Assembly: GCF_026988655.1 (NCBI RefSeq)
Contig: NZ_JALSKT010000080.1
Location: 1-64,000 of the forward strand
Source of the DNA: Sulfurimonas sp.
GTDB taxonomy: Bacteria; Campylobacterota; Campylobacteria; Campylobacterales; Sulfurimonadaceae
Direction of reading: 5' to 3'
Length of the DNA: 64,000 nucleotides
A program made the translations under genes and the position numbers. Positions 41,541 through 50,285 of this stretch are shown piece by piece (within the stretch, counting starts at the first letter, position 1; each line of letters opens with the position of its first letter). The notes under the pieces were generated by a model, which saw only the letters and a list, made by a program, of their open reading frames with translations, did no database searches and was not told where the DNA came from.

Positions 41541-42752
41541 GTGAATTTTTTATCATATGAAACAAGTCAAAATATGCTTGAACTTTTAGAAGTAAATGCA
41601 AACAGATTTGAGAGAGTGCCCCTGAGTGACTCTCTGGGTAGAGTCTTGGCTGTAGATATAGCTGCTAGATATAATGACCCGCAATTTCCAACGGCTTCTA
41701 TGGATGGCTATGCTGTGAAGCATGAAGATTTAGCTCTTGGAGAACTCACTGTTCTTGGAGATAATCCTGCTGGACATGATGAAGTGCGAGAGATTCAAAC
41801 TGGAGAATGTATCAAAACTTTTACTGGTTCTATGATGCCAGCGGGTGCAGATACGCTTATCCAGATAGAAAATGTCACTTTTGCTGATGGAAAGATTACT
41901 ATCAATGAAGTTGTTCCTTTGGGCTTTTCTGTACGCCCAATTGGTGAGGGATACAAAGCTGGTGATGTTTTGATAGAAAAAGGGACGAAGATAGGTTTCG
42001 CTGAGATAGGTGTGATGGCAGGGCTCAATCAAGTGATGGTTCCCGTGAGTGTTCGTCCTCGCGTAGCCGTGATAGCTACAGGGAGTGAGATACTTGATCT
42101 TGGAGAGCCGAGTGATAATCCTGCACAGATTAGAAGTTCTAACAACTATACACTTGCAGCACTCTTTGAGCAAGCAGGAGCAGAGGCTATTCAGTTAGGA
42201 ACTGCACCTGATGATAGAGATGCCATCATGCAGACCTTTGAAAATGCACTTTCATGTTCAGACATTTTAGTCAGTACAGGTGGGGTAAGTGTAGGTGATT
42301 ATGATTTTGTAAAAGATATCGTCCCTCGTTTAGGTGCTGAGGTTATCTACAAAGGGGTTGCTATTAAACCAGGACGTCATATCATGGTAGCAAAACGGGA
42401 AAATAAATTTATCATTGCACTTCCAGGGTTTGCATACTCTTCAACTGTTACAGGGATCTTGTATGCTCTACCTTTGATTGCGAAGATGCTTGGTAAAAAG
42501 GAGCCTTATAAAACTGTAGCAGCAAAACTGCAAGAGGACTTCAAAAAACGTTCTCCTTTTACTGAATTTACTGCATGTAATGTTGTTGTAGAAGATGGTG
42601 AGTATTTTGTGAATTTTGAAGGTAAAAAGGTCGGAAGCTCAGCAATTCTTGTCAATATGCTTCATGACTCAGCACTGATGGTAGCGGGAGAAGATGATAA
42701 ATTTCTTGAAGCAGGTACCTATGTAAATGTCATTCTTTTGGAGAAATTTTAA
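41541..42752 (+). CDS. moeA: Molybdopterin molybdenumtransferase MoeA
   Basis: MoeA inserts molybdenum into adenylated molybdopterin. The 403-residue protein shows the early block DPQFPTASMDGYAV, FTGSMMPAGADTLIQIE, VAVIATGSEILDLG, ILVSTGGVSVGDYDFV and IKPGRHIMVA, with the four-domain layout of the family. It starts with GTG at 41541 after AAGGA. Its TAA overlaps the ATG of the next gene. Confidence 0.94.
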   Translation: MNFLSYETSQNMLELLEVNANRFERVPLSDSLGRVLAVDIAARYNDPQFPTASMDGYAVKHEDLALGELTVLGDNPAGHDEVREIQTGECIKTFTGSMMPAGADTLIQIENVTFADGKITINEVVPLGFSVRPIGEGYKAGDVLIEKGTKIGFAEIGVMAGLNQVMVPVSVRPRVAVIATGSEILDLGEPSDNPAQIRSSNNYTLAALFEQAGAEAIQLGTAPDDRDAIMQTFENALSCSDILVSTGGVSVGDYDFVKDIVPRLGAEVIYKGVAIKPGRHIMVAKRENKFIIALPGFAYSSTVTGILYALPLIAKMLGKKEPYKTVAAKLQEDFKKRSPFTEFTACNVVVEDGEYFVNFEGKKVGSSAILVNMLHDSALMVAGEDDKFLEAGTYVNVILLEKF

Positions 42753-43297
42753 TGAAAGCACTCTCTATAGATGGACAAAGCCATGAGTTAAAAGAGCTTG
42801 AGTTAAATATGACTGCAAACACTGTATATACATTTTTTAGCTCGATTTTGATAGATGAACTTGAGGGCATTAAAGAGCATATCATCTATAGTGACGCAAA
42901 TGCTCTTGGTGAAAAAAAGCAAGCTTATTTTATTGGTGAGCGACTTGTTTTAGGCGATGCTTTAGTTTTTGGTAGAGAAGCCATCAGCGATGTAGATGTA
43001 AAAATAACACAAGAAGAGTTAGCTTCTTTAATCAACCCAAATATAAATGAATTTTACAAAAGTGTTTTAGAACTTCTTGCACAAAGTGAAATGAACCTTT
43101 ATAGAACTTTTGTGGTTGAGAAAAACGGTGAGAAACTGGCTCTTAATGCTGAGTGGGTGCTTTATACCTTTAACATTGCAGATGAGAGAACAAAAGAGTA
43201 CTTTATCAATGAGCTGAAAAAAGTGCTTGAAGCAGATGAAAGTGTTGCAGAATATATACAAAAAATGGCACAACTTGCTATGAATGCGGCAGGCTAA
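42752..43297 (+). CDS. Unknown protein coupled to moeA
   Basis: A 181-residue soluble, acidic protein that starts at the A of the moeA stop codon (TAATG). It has no signal peptide or span; the C-terminal 60 residues look like a long helical stretch (ERTKEYFINELKKVLEADESVAEYIQKMAQLAMNAAG). I do not recognise the family. Its position at the end of the cofactor operon suggests a role with molybdenum enzymes or their maturation, but nothing in the sequence proves that. An AAACGCAGTA motif begins three bases after its stop. Confidence 0.6.
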   Translation: MKALSIDGQSHELKELELNMTANTVYTFFSSILIDELEGIKEHIIYSDANALGEKKQAYFIGERLVLGDALVFGREAISDVDVKITQEELASLINPNINEFYKSVLELLAQSEMNLYRTFVVEKNGEKLALNAEWVLYTFNIADERTKEYFINELKKVLEADESVAEYIQKMAQLAMNAAG

Positions 43298-43322
43298 CTA
43301 AACGCAGTAGAAAACTTTTGTT

Positions 43323-44285
43323 TTAAAAAGAGAAAACTCTTTGGATAAACCAAAAACTAGAGATAATACCTATGAGATAAGCAGTGATGTGTCTTATGTG
43401 TTTTGGCTCTTTTTTCATAAAATTTTTGAAGAGTAAAAGAACAAAACCTACTACTAAAATAAATAAGAGTTGCCCAACTTCTATACCTAGGTTAAAAGCA
43501 AAAAGAGAGAGTGGAATCTCATCTTGAGGTAAGCCTATAGTTTTTAAAACATTGGAAAATCCAAAACCATGTAACAAACCAAAGATAAAAGCAATAACTC
43601 CCAAATGTCTTTTTGTAAGAGTATCTTCTTTTGGTGTGGCTAACTCTCTTGCTAAGAAAAGTATGCTCAGGGCTATCATCGCTTCTATAAAAACAACAGG
43701 AAGATCGACAAGACCAAGCATAGCACAAGCGAGAGTGATAGAGTGTGAAAGTGTAAACGCAGTAACAGCGTATAATAAGACCTTAATGTTGCGTGCAAGT
43801 AAAATCAATGAGAGTACAAAGAGAAGGTAATCATAGCCTGAGAGTATATGATGAATCCCTAGTTTGACATAAGAGATAAAAAGTGTGAGATTTGAGCTCT
43901 TTTTATCGAGATAAATAAAGGGTTTATCAGCACGAAGCAGAGCTGTTTTACTGCGTTTAGGACTTTTATATTCTATCAAAACGCCTCTATTTTGTTTGAT
44001 AAGTCCATCTATCCAGATACGTGCATCTAAAAGTCCCTTTTTTTGAAAATCCATTGTGTAGTGATTGATAACAAAACCATTTTGTATCTTTTGCAGATTT
44101 TTGTGCGTGATGCTACAGTATGATGGATAGTTGATGCTTATTTTGTTTGCATTGATATCTTGGAGTGGACTTTTGTAGAGTACGTCGATGTGTTTGTTTA
44201 CATCCTCTGTTATGTTGATATACGAGAGTCCTGATTGGTGGGCTAAAAGCAAAAATGGAAAAAGAAGAAAGAGAAATTTGAGCAT
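43323..44285 (-). CDS. HupE/UreJ-family membrane protein
   Basis: The 320-residue protein has a signal sequence, an extracytoplasmic N-terminal half of about 130 residues, and a C-terminal membrane part with about six spans. The latter has the histidine blocks of the HupE/UreJ family: LGIHHILSGYDYLLFVLS, AFTLSHSITLACA and FGLLHGFGFSNVL. The family includes nickel or cobalt permeases of hydrogenase and urease operons, but in this longer form the function is not known. It overlaps the upstream peptidyl-prolyl isomerase gene by one base. Confidence 0.8.
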   Translation of the reverse strand: MLKFLFLLFPFLLLAHQSGLSYINITEDVNKHIDVLYKSPLQDINANKISINYPSYCSITHKNLQKIQNGFVINHYTMDFQKKGLLDARIWIDGLIKQNRGVLIEYKSPKRSKTALLRADKPFIYLDKKSSNLTLFISYVKLGIHHILSGYDYLLFVLSLILLARNIKVLLYAVTAFTLSHSITLACAMLGLVDLPVVFIEAMIALSILFLARELATPKEDTLTKRHLGVIAFIFGLLHGFGFSNVLKTIGLPQDEIPLSLFAFNLGIEVGQLLFILVVGFVLLLFKNFMKKEPKHIRHITAYLIGIISSFWFIQRVFSF

Positions 44286-45094
44286 TATTTTTGTACTCGT
44301 ATAGCATAAGAATTTTGCATCTGTTTAAGTGTTTTTTGACGACTTTTTGCTCTACGCTGCGTTTGAAAATCTTGAAGCACCCTCTCTTGTACTTCTTCAA
44401 AAGGGTAAGGCTCAAGCGTGTCATAATCTACAAGATAGACAAATTCTAAACCTTTTTTTGATGGCAGAGCAGGGAGCCATTTTTCTTTTTTAGCTTGAAA
44501 GATTGTAGTTGTAAAATAGTTTCCAAATCTACTGCGTATTTGCTCTTTAGTCTGTTTTTTTATCTCTTTATAGGCACTAAAATTACTGCTTTTTTGTAAA
44601 AGTTCATAAAAATCTTTTTGCGCTTTTTTTGATAAGCTGTCAAAATGTATAAGATAAAAAGAGATGTTTTTTCTTTGTGAATAGTCTTTGATATGCTGAG
44701 TATAATAAGCTTTGAGTTCACTCTCATCTGGCTGCGTTTGCGAAGCAGTAGAATTAAGAATAAAGTGCATTTTCTTGAGTAAAATGTTGTCTATCTTCGT
44801 ATCATTTTTGTAGAGTTCAAGCCCGTAAGCTTCTTGCAAGAGTATTTTTTTCTCTAGGGCTTTTTTAATTAAGGCAGAGAGGATGCTTGCGTCAGGTTTT
44901 TGATGAAACTCGGACGCATAACTGCGTTTGAGTTCGTTTATTTCATTTTTACCCAGAGATATTTCTTGTTTTTGGTTTTGCACAGGAGCGTTCTTATCTA
45001 CTGCGTTTAGAGAATAAAAAAGATAGATAAAAGCACCAAGAAGTAAAAAATGCACTAAAGGTTCACGAATAAAATTTCTTATAATATTTTTCAA
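44285..45094 (-). CDS. Membrane-anchored parvulin-type peptidyl-prolyl isomerase
   Basis: A 269-residue protein with one N-terminal span (about residues 13-30, FLLLGAFIYLFYSL), a helical stretch like the SurA/PrsA N-domain, and a parvulin-like domain near the C-terminus that looks divergent, with FGNYFTTTIF and LPALPSKKGLEFVYLVDY. It is paired with the HupE/UreJ protein, whose periplasmic half it might help to fold. Four AAACGCAG copies lie in it, encoding QTQRR, QTQPD, LKRSYA and LNAVDK at different sites. Confidence 0.72.
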   Translation of the reverse strand: MKNIIRNFIREPLVHFLLLGAFIYLFYSLNAVDKNAPVQNQKQEISLGKNEINELKRSYASEFHQKPDASILSALIKKALEKKILLQEAYGLELYKNDTKIDNILLKKMHFILNSTASQTQPDESELKAYYTQHIKDYSQRKNISFYLIHFDSLSKKAQKDFYELLQKSSNFSAYKEIKKQTKEQIRSRFGNYFTTTIFQAKKEKWLPALPSKKGLEFVYLVDYDTLEPYPFEEVQERVLQDFQTQRRAKSRQKTLKQMQNSYAIRVQK

Positions 45095-45156
45095 CTAAAC
45101 AATCCTAAATTAATTAAGGTGTATAATATACTCAATTAACTAAAGAGGGTATTAAT

Positions 45157-46170
45157 ATGGTATTAGTAACTGGTGGAGCAGGGTATATAGGCTCACATAC
45201 TTGTGTGGAGTTGAGTGAAGCAGGGTATGATTTTGTAGTCTATGACAATCTTTGTAACTCATCCAAAGAGAGTTTAGCTAGAGTTGAAAAGATTATAGGT
45301 AGGGAAGTACCTTTTGTGGAGGGCGATATTCGTGATAAAGTTGCTTTGCAAAAAGTGTTTGATAGGTATGATATTGATTCGGTTATTCATTTTGCAGGAT
45401 TGAAAGCTGTAGGTGAGTCGGTAGAAAAGCCTTTAGAGTATTATGACAATAATGTCTATGGAACAGTGGCTTTATGTGAAGTGATGAAAAATAACAACTG
45501 CAAAAAGATTGTTTTTAGTTCTTCTGCGACTGTTTATGGAGACCCACATACGACACCGATACAAGAAAACTTTCCTTTGAGTGCTACAAATCCGTATGGG
45601 CGAAGTAAGCTTTTTATCGAAGAGATACTCGGTGATGTTTTTGTCTCTGATAAAGAGTGGAAGATAGTTCTACTTCGATATTTTAATCCTGTTGGGGCGC
45701 ATAAATCAGGCACAATTGGTGAAGATCCAAACGGCATACCAAACAATCTTATGCCTTTTATCTCTCAAACAGCAGTAGGCAAAAGAGATGAGCTCAGTGT
45801 TTTTGGTGGTGATTATGATACGCATGATGGTACAGGTGTTCGTGATTATATTCATGTTGTTGATTTGGCACAAGGACATGTCAAGGCTCTCAATAAAATT
45901 GATGCTCTTGATGAGGTGTTAACTGTAAACCTTGGAACTGGAAAAGGCTACTCTGTTTTAGATATGGTAAAAGCTTTTGAAGAAGCTTCAGGTAAAGCAG
46001 TACCATATAAAATTGTCCCACGTCGTGCTGGAGATATTGCAAAATGTTTCGCAGACCCAAGTTTTGCCAAAGAAACTTTAGGTTGGGAAGCTACTCGTGG
46101 CGTTAAAGAGATGTGTGAGGATACATGGCGTTGGCAGTCAAATAATCCAAATGGATATAAACAAAGTTAG
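45157..46170 (+). CDS. galE: UDP-glucose/UDP-N-acetylglucosamine 4-epimerase GalE
   Basis: The 337-residue SDR protein has the NAD site [13 protein letters not shown], the [10 protein letters not shown] block with its catalytic serine, and the Y-x3-K pair in NPYGRSKLF. GalE interconverts gluco- and galacto-nucleotide sugars. Pel is rich in galactosamine, and in Pseudomonas a related epimerase, PelX, supports its synthesis; this gene ends 27 bases from the pelB stop, so a role in providing UDP-GalNAc is plausible. TATAAT at about 45131 and GAGGG before the ATG are present. It is read towards the pel operon. Confidence 0.92.
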   Translation: MVLVTGGAGYIGSHTCVELSEAGYDFVVYDNLCNSSKESLARVEKIIGREVPFVEGDIRDKVALQKVFDRYDIDSVIHFAGLKAVGESVEKPLEYYDNNVYGTVALCEVMKNNNCKKIVFSSSATVYGDPHTTPIQENFPLSATNPYGRSKLFIEEILGDVFVSDKEWKIVLLRYFNPVGAHKSGTIGEDPNGIPNNLMPFISQTAVGKRDELSVFGGDYDTHDGTGVRDYIHVVDLAQGHVKALNKIDALDEVLTVNLGTGKGYSVLDMVKAFEEASGKAVPYKIVPRRAGDIAKCFADPSFAKETLGWEATRGVKEMCEDTWRWQSNNPNGYKQS

Positions 46171-46181
46171 ACTTTGTTTTA
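46161..46181 (+). terminator. galE terminator overlapping its stop codon
   Basis: ACAAAGT and ACTTTGT form a 7-bp stem with a TAG loop that is the galE stop codon itself, followed by TTTTA. It is a short intrinsic terminator. Confidence 0.65.
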
Positions 46182-46183
46182 TC

Positions 46184-46204
46184 TAAGTAAGAGACCCTTA
46201 CTTA
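46184..46204 (-). terminator. pelB terminator overlapping its stop codon
   Basis: TAAGTAAG and CTTACTTA make an 8-bp stem with a five-base loop. On the minus strand the left arm contains the pelB stop TAA. The 13 bases TAAGTAAGAGACC are identical to the end of the element at 31703. There is no good T-run on the minus strand. Confidence 0.5.
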
Positions 46205-49200
46205 TGAGTATAAAGAAACTGATACTTTAAAAATACCTCAAAGATACTACCGCCTATTCCATTGACGGATTGGGTGTAGCTTGTTCCAAATATAAGATGA
46301 TCTTGTGAATAGAGTTTGCCTCCATATCCTGCATTAAAGGCATAACTAAAATCATTAATATCACTGTTATAAAAAGTGCTTACTTCAAAGTAAGGACGCC
46401 ACACACGTGTATAAATCTCACTATTTTGCATTCCATAGGCAAAATCAACTCCGAGATTATAAAAATCATTTGGTAGTACATTGATGCCTGTTTGCTGTAC
46501 CGTTTTGAGTAAACCTTTATCGCCTGAGTCTTCTTTGTACTTTGCAAAATCTCCAAAAAGGGAGAGTTTCATATCTGGGTATCCATTTCTTATCTGATGC
46601 CCTAGGATGGCACGTCCATAGGTTCCCTCACCCAAAGCCTTTTCATCTTGAGAAGTATAACTGCTTTTCTCAAGGCTAAGCTCAAGTGAAGTGGAGTTGA
46701 AAATGATAGAGTCTAATCCTATTGTGAACTTATCTTTTTTACCGGCTATAAGAAGTGGTACAGACTCATCTGCTTTTGCATTTTTATAAAACCCACCTTT
46801 GAGCGTGAAGTATTTGTCAAGTCTATATTTTCCAGAAATAGAATAAGCAAAATAAGAATCCATACTATTTGCATAGCCACCATAAAGCGTAATCTCACCT
46901 TTGTTAAAGAGTCGTTTTGCTCCTAGGTTGAACTCTAAAGTGTCGTTAGGCACACGTAAAAGAATGTTGTTGTCAAGGTTTGAATTACGATAGTAATGCA
47001 AGTCACTTAAAAAGTAAATACCATCATTTATGTACATAGAGTTGTTAATACTGATATATTTTCTCAGTAATGGATCTCTGTTGTAGTAGGACATTGTAAC
47101 ATCTGCTCTATCACTTCTTTGTTTTACGAGTCCAAGCATACCTATATAGGCATTTTGATTGTCAGAGTTTTTATCTAAAGAGTCGAAGTTAAGTGTTTGT
47201 GCTAAGGCTATTTGTCCATCATTTACTGCAGCAAAAGAGCCATCATCGAGTGGCACTGCGTTTAGATAAGAAAAAAGTAGGTTTTCTATCTGTGTATGGT
47301 TTTGTTCTTGCATCGCATCTGCAAACTGTAGCCATATCTCTTTTGTTTTTGTATTTAGATATACCTTATGCATTTTATCTTTGGCATTTATTTTATAAGC
47401 CCAAGCGTAGGCTATGCTGTCATAATGTACTTTTGTGAGGTAAGGTGTTGCTTCTTTAAGTTCTTGCTTGAAACTATCTGGAGCAAGTGTGTACATTTTT
47501 GCTCTTAGGTAATTGTAGAGATATTTATCACTCTTGGTAACTTTTGGGTCACCCTCTGCTTCTTTTTTTAACTCTTTGATAATAGAATAAATTTCACTCA
47601 TAAAAGCATTGTGCTTATTTCGTGCTTGATAGATATCGGCTTGAAGAAATTTATACTCCATAGTGTGAATTACAGGATTTTCATACTCTTGTAGCATTTG
47701 CATGTAGTATGAAGCGAGATTTACATTATGGACAGTGTAGTAGAGTGAAGCTAAGGGAAAGTAAAAACTTTGTGCAAGTGTTTCATTTGATGAAAGCATC
47801 GTAAGAGCTGCTTTTAGCTGGGTATATTTACCTTCTTTAAGATACAAGTCTATAGTATTAAACTGTATTTGCATATTGTCTGGTTCTAACTGCATTGCAT
47901 GTTGCAAGGCATCATCTGCTAGCGTACTTTTGTTTTGCAGCCCATAGAGTTTTGCTTTTATGAGCCAATAATTTGCATCCTCTTTTAAAGTAGAGTTACT
48001 TTTATCTATCTGCTGGATTACTGCGTTTAGTTGACTTAGTTCATTATGCGCTAGTGCATTGTTAGCAAACATATAAAAGAGGTAGGAGGTGCCAAATTTT
48101 TTATAAGCCATTAGCGCGGTTTGGTTGGCTAGTTTGTAGTTTGTATCTTTATTTACATAGATAACACGTTCATAGTCAACAAGTCTAGCATTTTGACGTG
48201 CTATGAGTTTTTGAGAAACCTCAGACGCAGGTTTGTATTTTTGAAGATACCAGCCTAAATCACTGAGGAGTTGATACAATTTTTCATCATAATGCTTAGA
48301 TATATCAACCTTCGTTAGCACTGCGTAGGCTTTTTGAATATTGCGTTTGAGATAGTAATAGTAAGAAATAAGTTTGACATTATCATAACTGTAGAGATTT
48401 TTTAACTCTATGATATCTATGATAACGCTTGCTGATTCAAGATCACCCATATCCATATATATTTGTAGTTCACGTGTGAGATACTCTGGATTTTTTGGAT
48501 GAAGAGTGTAGAGTTTGTGCAAAACATCTGCAGCTTTTTGTGGTTCCCCAATTTGAGAGTAGATAAAAGTCATCTTGTCAAGATTTTCTTTACTTGGATT
48601 TTTCATCGCTTCTTTTTCGACTAAACCTTGAATCTCTTCATATTGATAATCTTTAAGCCCATAATCTATAATCTCTTTGGCAAGCTTTGAGTCATTACTT
48701 TGCATATACATATATTTCATATATTTTATTGCATCATTTCCTCTCCCGCTCCAGCGTGAAATCTCTGCCATTTTTTGATTCCAGTAGTAAGAGTTTGGAT
48801 GTTTCTTGTAGCCTATGAGTGCAGTCTGATATGCGTGTTCAAGGTCATTGGAGTATAAAAATGCTTGTAACATAAGACGAAGTTCTTCATCGCTACTTGT
48901 ATACACTTTTACTAATTGATGTTTATTAAATCTATACCTCAGTGTTGTTGCAATATAAGCTTGTTTGTAGGATGCTTTGTACTTTGTAAGACTTTTTTTT
49001 GCCTCTTTGAAATTCTCTATACATTCACAGCGAACAGTTAAGATATCATTGATATTCATAACCATACATCTATCAGGATAAGAGTTTTTAGATAAGCGTT
49101 CCAGATTTTTTTCGTTTGCTACAGCACTTGCAAGTTGAATACTATAGCAGGTCTGCGCATCTTTTTTAGCTTGCAGACTCAATGCAAAAATCAGTATAAG

Positions 49201-49215
49201 GAAAATGATACGCAT
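46198..49215 (-). CDS. pelB: PelB-like outer-membrane porin with TPR region
   Basis: The 1005-residue protein has its own signal peptide (RIIFLILIFALSLQA), a short domain with CYSIQLASA that recalls SPOR, a long series of TPR-like helical pairs from about residue 110 to 640, and a C-terminal beta-barrel of alternating strands ending in FEVFLKYQFLY with an aromatic near the end. PelB of Pseudomonas guides Pel across the periplasm by its TPR part and out through the barrel. Here another TPR protein with an N-terminal span lies upstream, so the work of one long PelB seems to be divided. It is the last gene of the operon. Confidence 0.82.
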   Translation of the reverse strand: MRIIFLILIFALSLQAKKDAQTCYSIQLASAVANEKNLERLSKNSYPDRCMVMNINDILTVRCECIENFKEAKKSLTKYKASYKQAYIATTLRYRFNKHQLVKVYTSSDEELRLMLQAFLYSNDLEHAYQTALIGYKKHPNSYYWNQKMAEISRWSGRGNDAIKYMKYMYMQSNDSKLAKEIIDYGLKDYQYEEIQGLVEKEAMKNPSKENLDKMTFIYSQIGEPQKAADVLHKLYTLHPKNPEYLTRELQIYMDMGDLESASVIIDIIELKNLYSYDNVKLISYYYYLKRNIQKAYAVLTKVDISKHYDEKLYQLLSDLGWYLQKYKPASEVSQKLIARQNARLVDYERVIYVNKDTNYKLANQTALMAYKKFGTSYLFYMFANNALAHNELSQLNAVIQQIDKSNSTLKEDANYWLIKAKLYGLQNKSTLADDALQHAMQLEPDNMQIQFNTIDLYLKEGKYTQLKAALTMLSSNETLAQSFYFPLASLYYTVHNVNLASYYMQMLQEYENPVIHTMEYKFLQADIYQARNKHNAFMSEIYSIIKELKKEAEGDPKVTKSDKYLYNYLRAKMYTLAPDSFKQELKEATPYLTKVHYDSIAYAWAYKINAKDKMHKVYLNTKTKEIWLQFADAMQEQNHTQIENLLFSYLNAVPLDDGSFAAVNDGQIALAQTLNFDSLDKNSDNQNAYIGMLGLVKQRSDRADVTMSYYNRDPLLRKYISINNSMYINDGIYFLSDLHYYRNSNLDNNILLRVPNDTLEFNLGAKRLFNKGEITLYGGYANSMDSYFAYSISGKYRLDKYFTLKGGFYKNAKADESVPLLIAGKKDKFTIGLDSIIFNSTSLELSLEKSSYTSQDEKALGEGTYGRAILGHQIRNGYPDMKLSLFGDFAKYKEDSGDKGLLKTVQQTGINVLPNDFYNLGVDFAYGMQNSEIYTRVWRPYFEVSTFYNSDINDFSYAFNAGYGGKLYSQDHLIFGTSYTQSVNGIGGSIFEVFLKYQFLYTHK

Positions 49216-49217
49216 AC

Positions 49218-50285
49218 TTACTCTCCTCTCTTTTTAGTTTTGAGTATTTTTCGAGAAAGCTGTTTGGCTTTTTGCAAATCATTTGCAGAGATGTAGAGCT
49301 TAAGTAGTGCTACTCTCGCACGTTTATCAAAGAAGAAATAGTTTTGATACTTATAGCCTAAGCGAGCAGCATCTTTTTGTTTGTTCCCTGAGAGAAGTGT
49401 AGCAATGGCTTTGAGCCAGAGTTCTCTTTGTTCATGTTTGGTCTGTGCTTTTTCAAAAAGAGTCATATAGATATTTGCAGCTTTTTTGTACTCTTTTTTA
49501 GCAAGATAAAACTCTGCAAGTTTTTCTCTCCAGTACAGAGAGCTTTGTGCTTTGTTTTGCATATAGGATTCAGCTTCATTATAAGAAGATGTTTGAAGAA
49601 GTACAAAATAGTGTTCATCTAAGTATTTTTTTGTCTGTTTTGTATCCAATGACTCTAGTTTCTCTAGGTACTCTATAGCTTCTTCATAATGTTTGAGTTT
49701 GTATGAGAGATAAAAGGCATTTTTGAGTACTTCAATACTGTTTGGTTTTTGTTCAAGTTGCTCTTTTGTTAAGATATAGGCAGATTCTGTAGCATTGAGT
49801 AAAAGGGCATCTTTGTAGTAAGGTTCACTGTTTTGTCTTGGGTAGTAATGCTTTGTAACGATAGTATGAAAGAGTGTCTGCATTTGAGCATAGAGTTCTT
49901 TCTCTTTCGTTTTGTTTCGTTTTTCTTTAAAATAGAAGTAGTCTTGTTTAGCTATTTTATAGCTTGTGAGATAGGCCTCTTTTTTTATATTAATATCATG
50001 AGAATTTTTTAAGAGGGATAAGAGCCGAAAAGAGAGATCTCTTTTGTCTGCTTTGATGCTTTGTTTGGCAACTGCAAGCATAAGTGTTTCATTTGAAGGA
50101 TCATTTTTAAGCATATTTTTTAGATACAGCATAGTGATATCATAGTTTGACTCTTCATTAAGAACCTCTTTGTAAAGAGAATCCTTTGGGTAAAGCACGA
50201 CAAGGATGATACTAAAGGCAAAAAAGCCAATAATTATCTCTTTATATGTTGCAACATACTTCTTTTTACGGTTTACATACGACAT
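49218..50285 (-). CDS. TPR protein with an N-terminal membrane anchor, Pel-associated
   Basis: A 355-residue protein with one span at about 15-33 (IIIGFFAFSIILVVLYP) and then helical TPR-like repeats, for example at NAFYLSYKLKHYEEAIEYLEKLESL. It lies between pelA and pelB with a 20-base overlap on pelA and two bases before pelB. It resembles the N-terminal part of Pseudomonas PelB, which also has a span followed by TPRs. As pelB here has its own signal peptide, this is a separate protein and not a broken gene. It probably ties the inner-membrane complex to the periplasmic scaffold. Confidence 0.75.
   Translation of the reverse strand: MSYVNRKKKYVATYKEIIIGFFAFSIILVVLYPKDSLYKEVLNEESNYDITMLYLKNMLKNDPSNETLMLAVAKQSIKADKRDLSFRLLSLLKNSHDINIKKEAYLTSYKIAKQDYFYFKEKRNKTKEKELYAQMQTLFHTIVTKHYYPRQNSEPYYKDALLLNATESAYILTKEQLEQKPNSIEVLKNAFYLSYKLKHYEEAIEYLEKLESLDTKQTKKYLDEHYFVLLQTSSYNEAESYMQNKAQSSLYWREKLAEFYLAKKEYKKAANIYMTLFEKAQTKHEQRELWLKAIATLLSGNKQKDAARLGYKYQNYFFFDKRARVALLKLYISANDLQKAKQLSRKILKTKKRGE

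Noticed and set aside
49215-49218. Frameshift that broke a single pelB gene in two
   Set aside because: The downstream protein has its own start and a clear signal peptide, so the two are separate genes.
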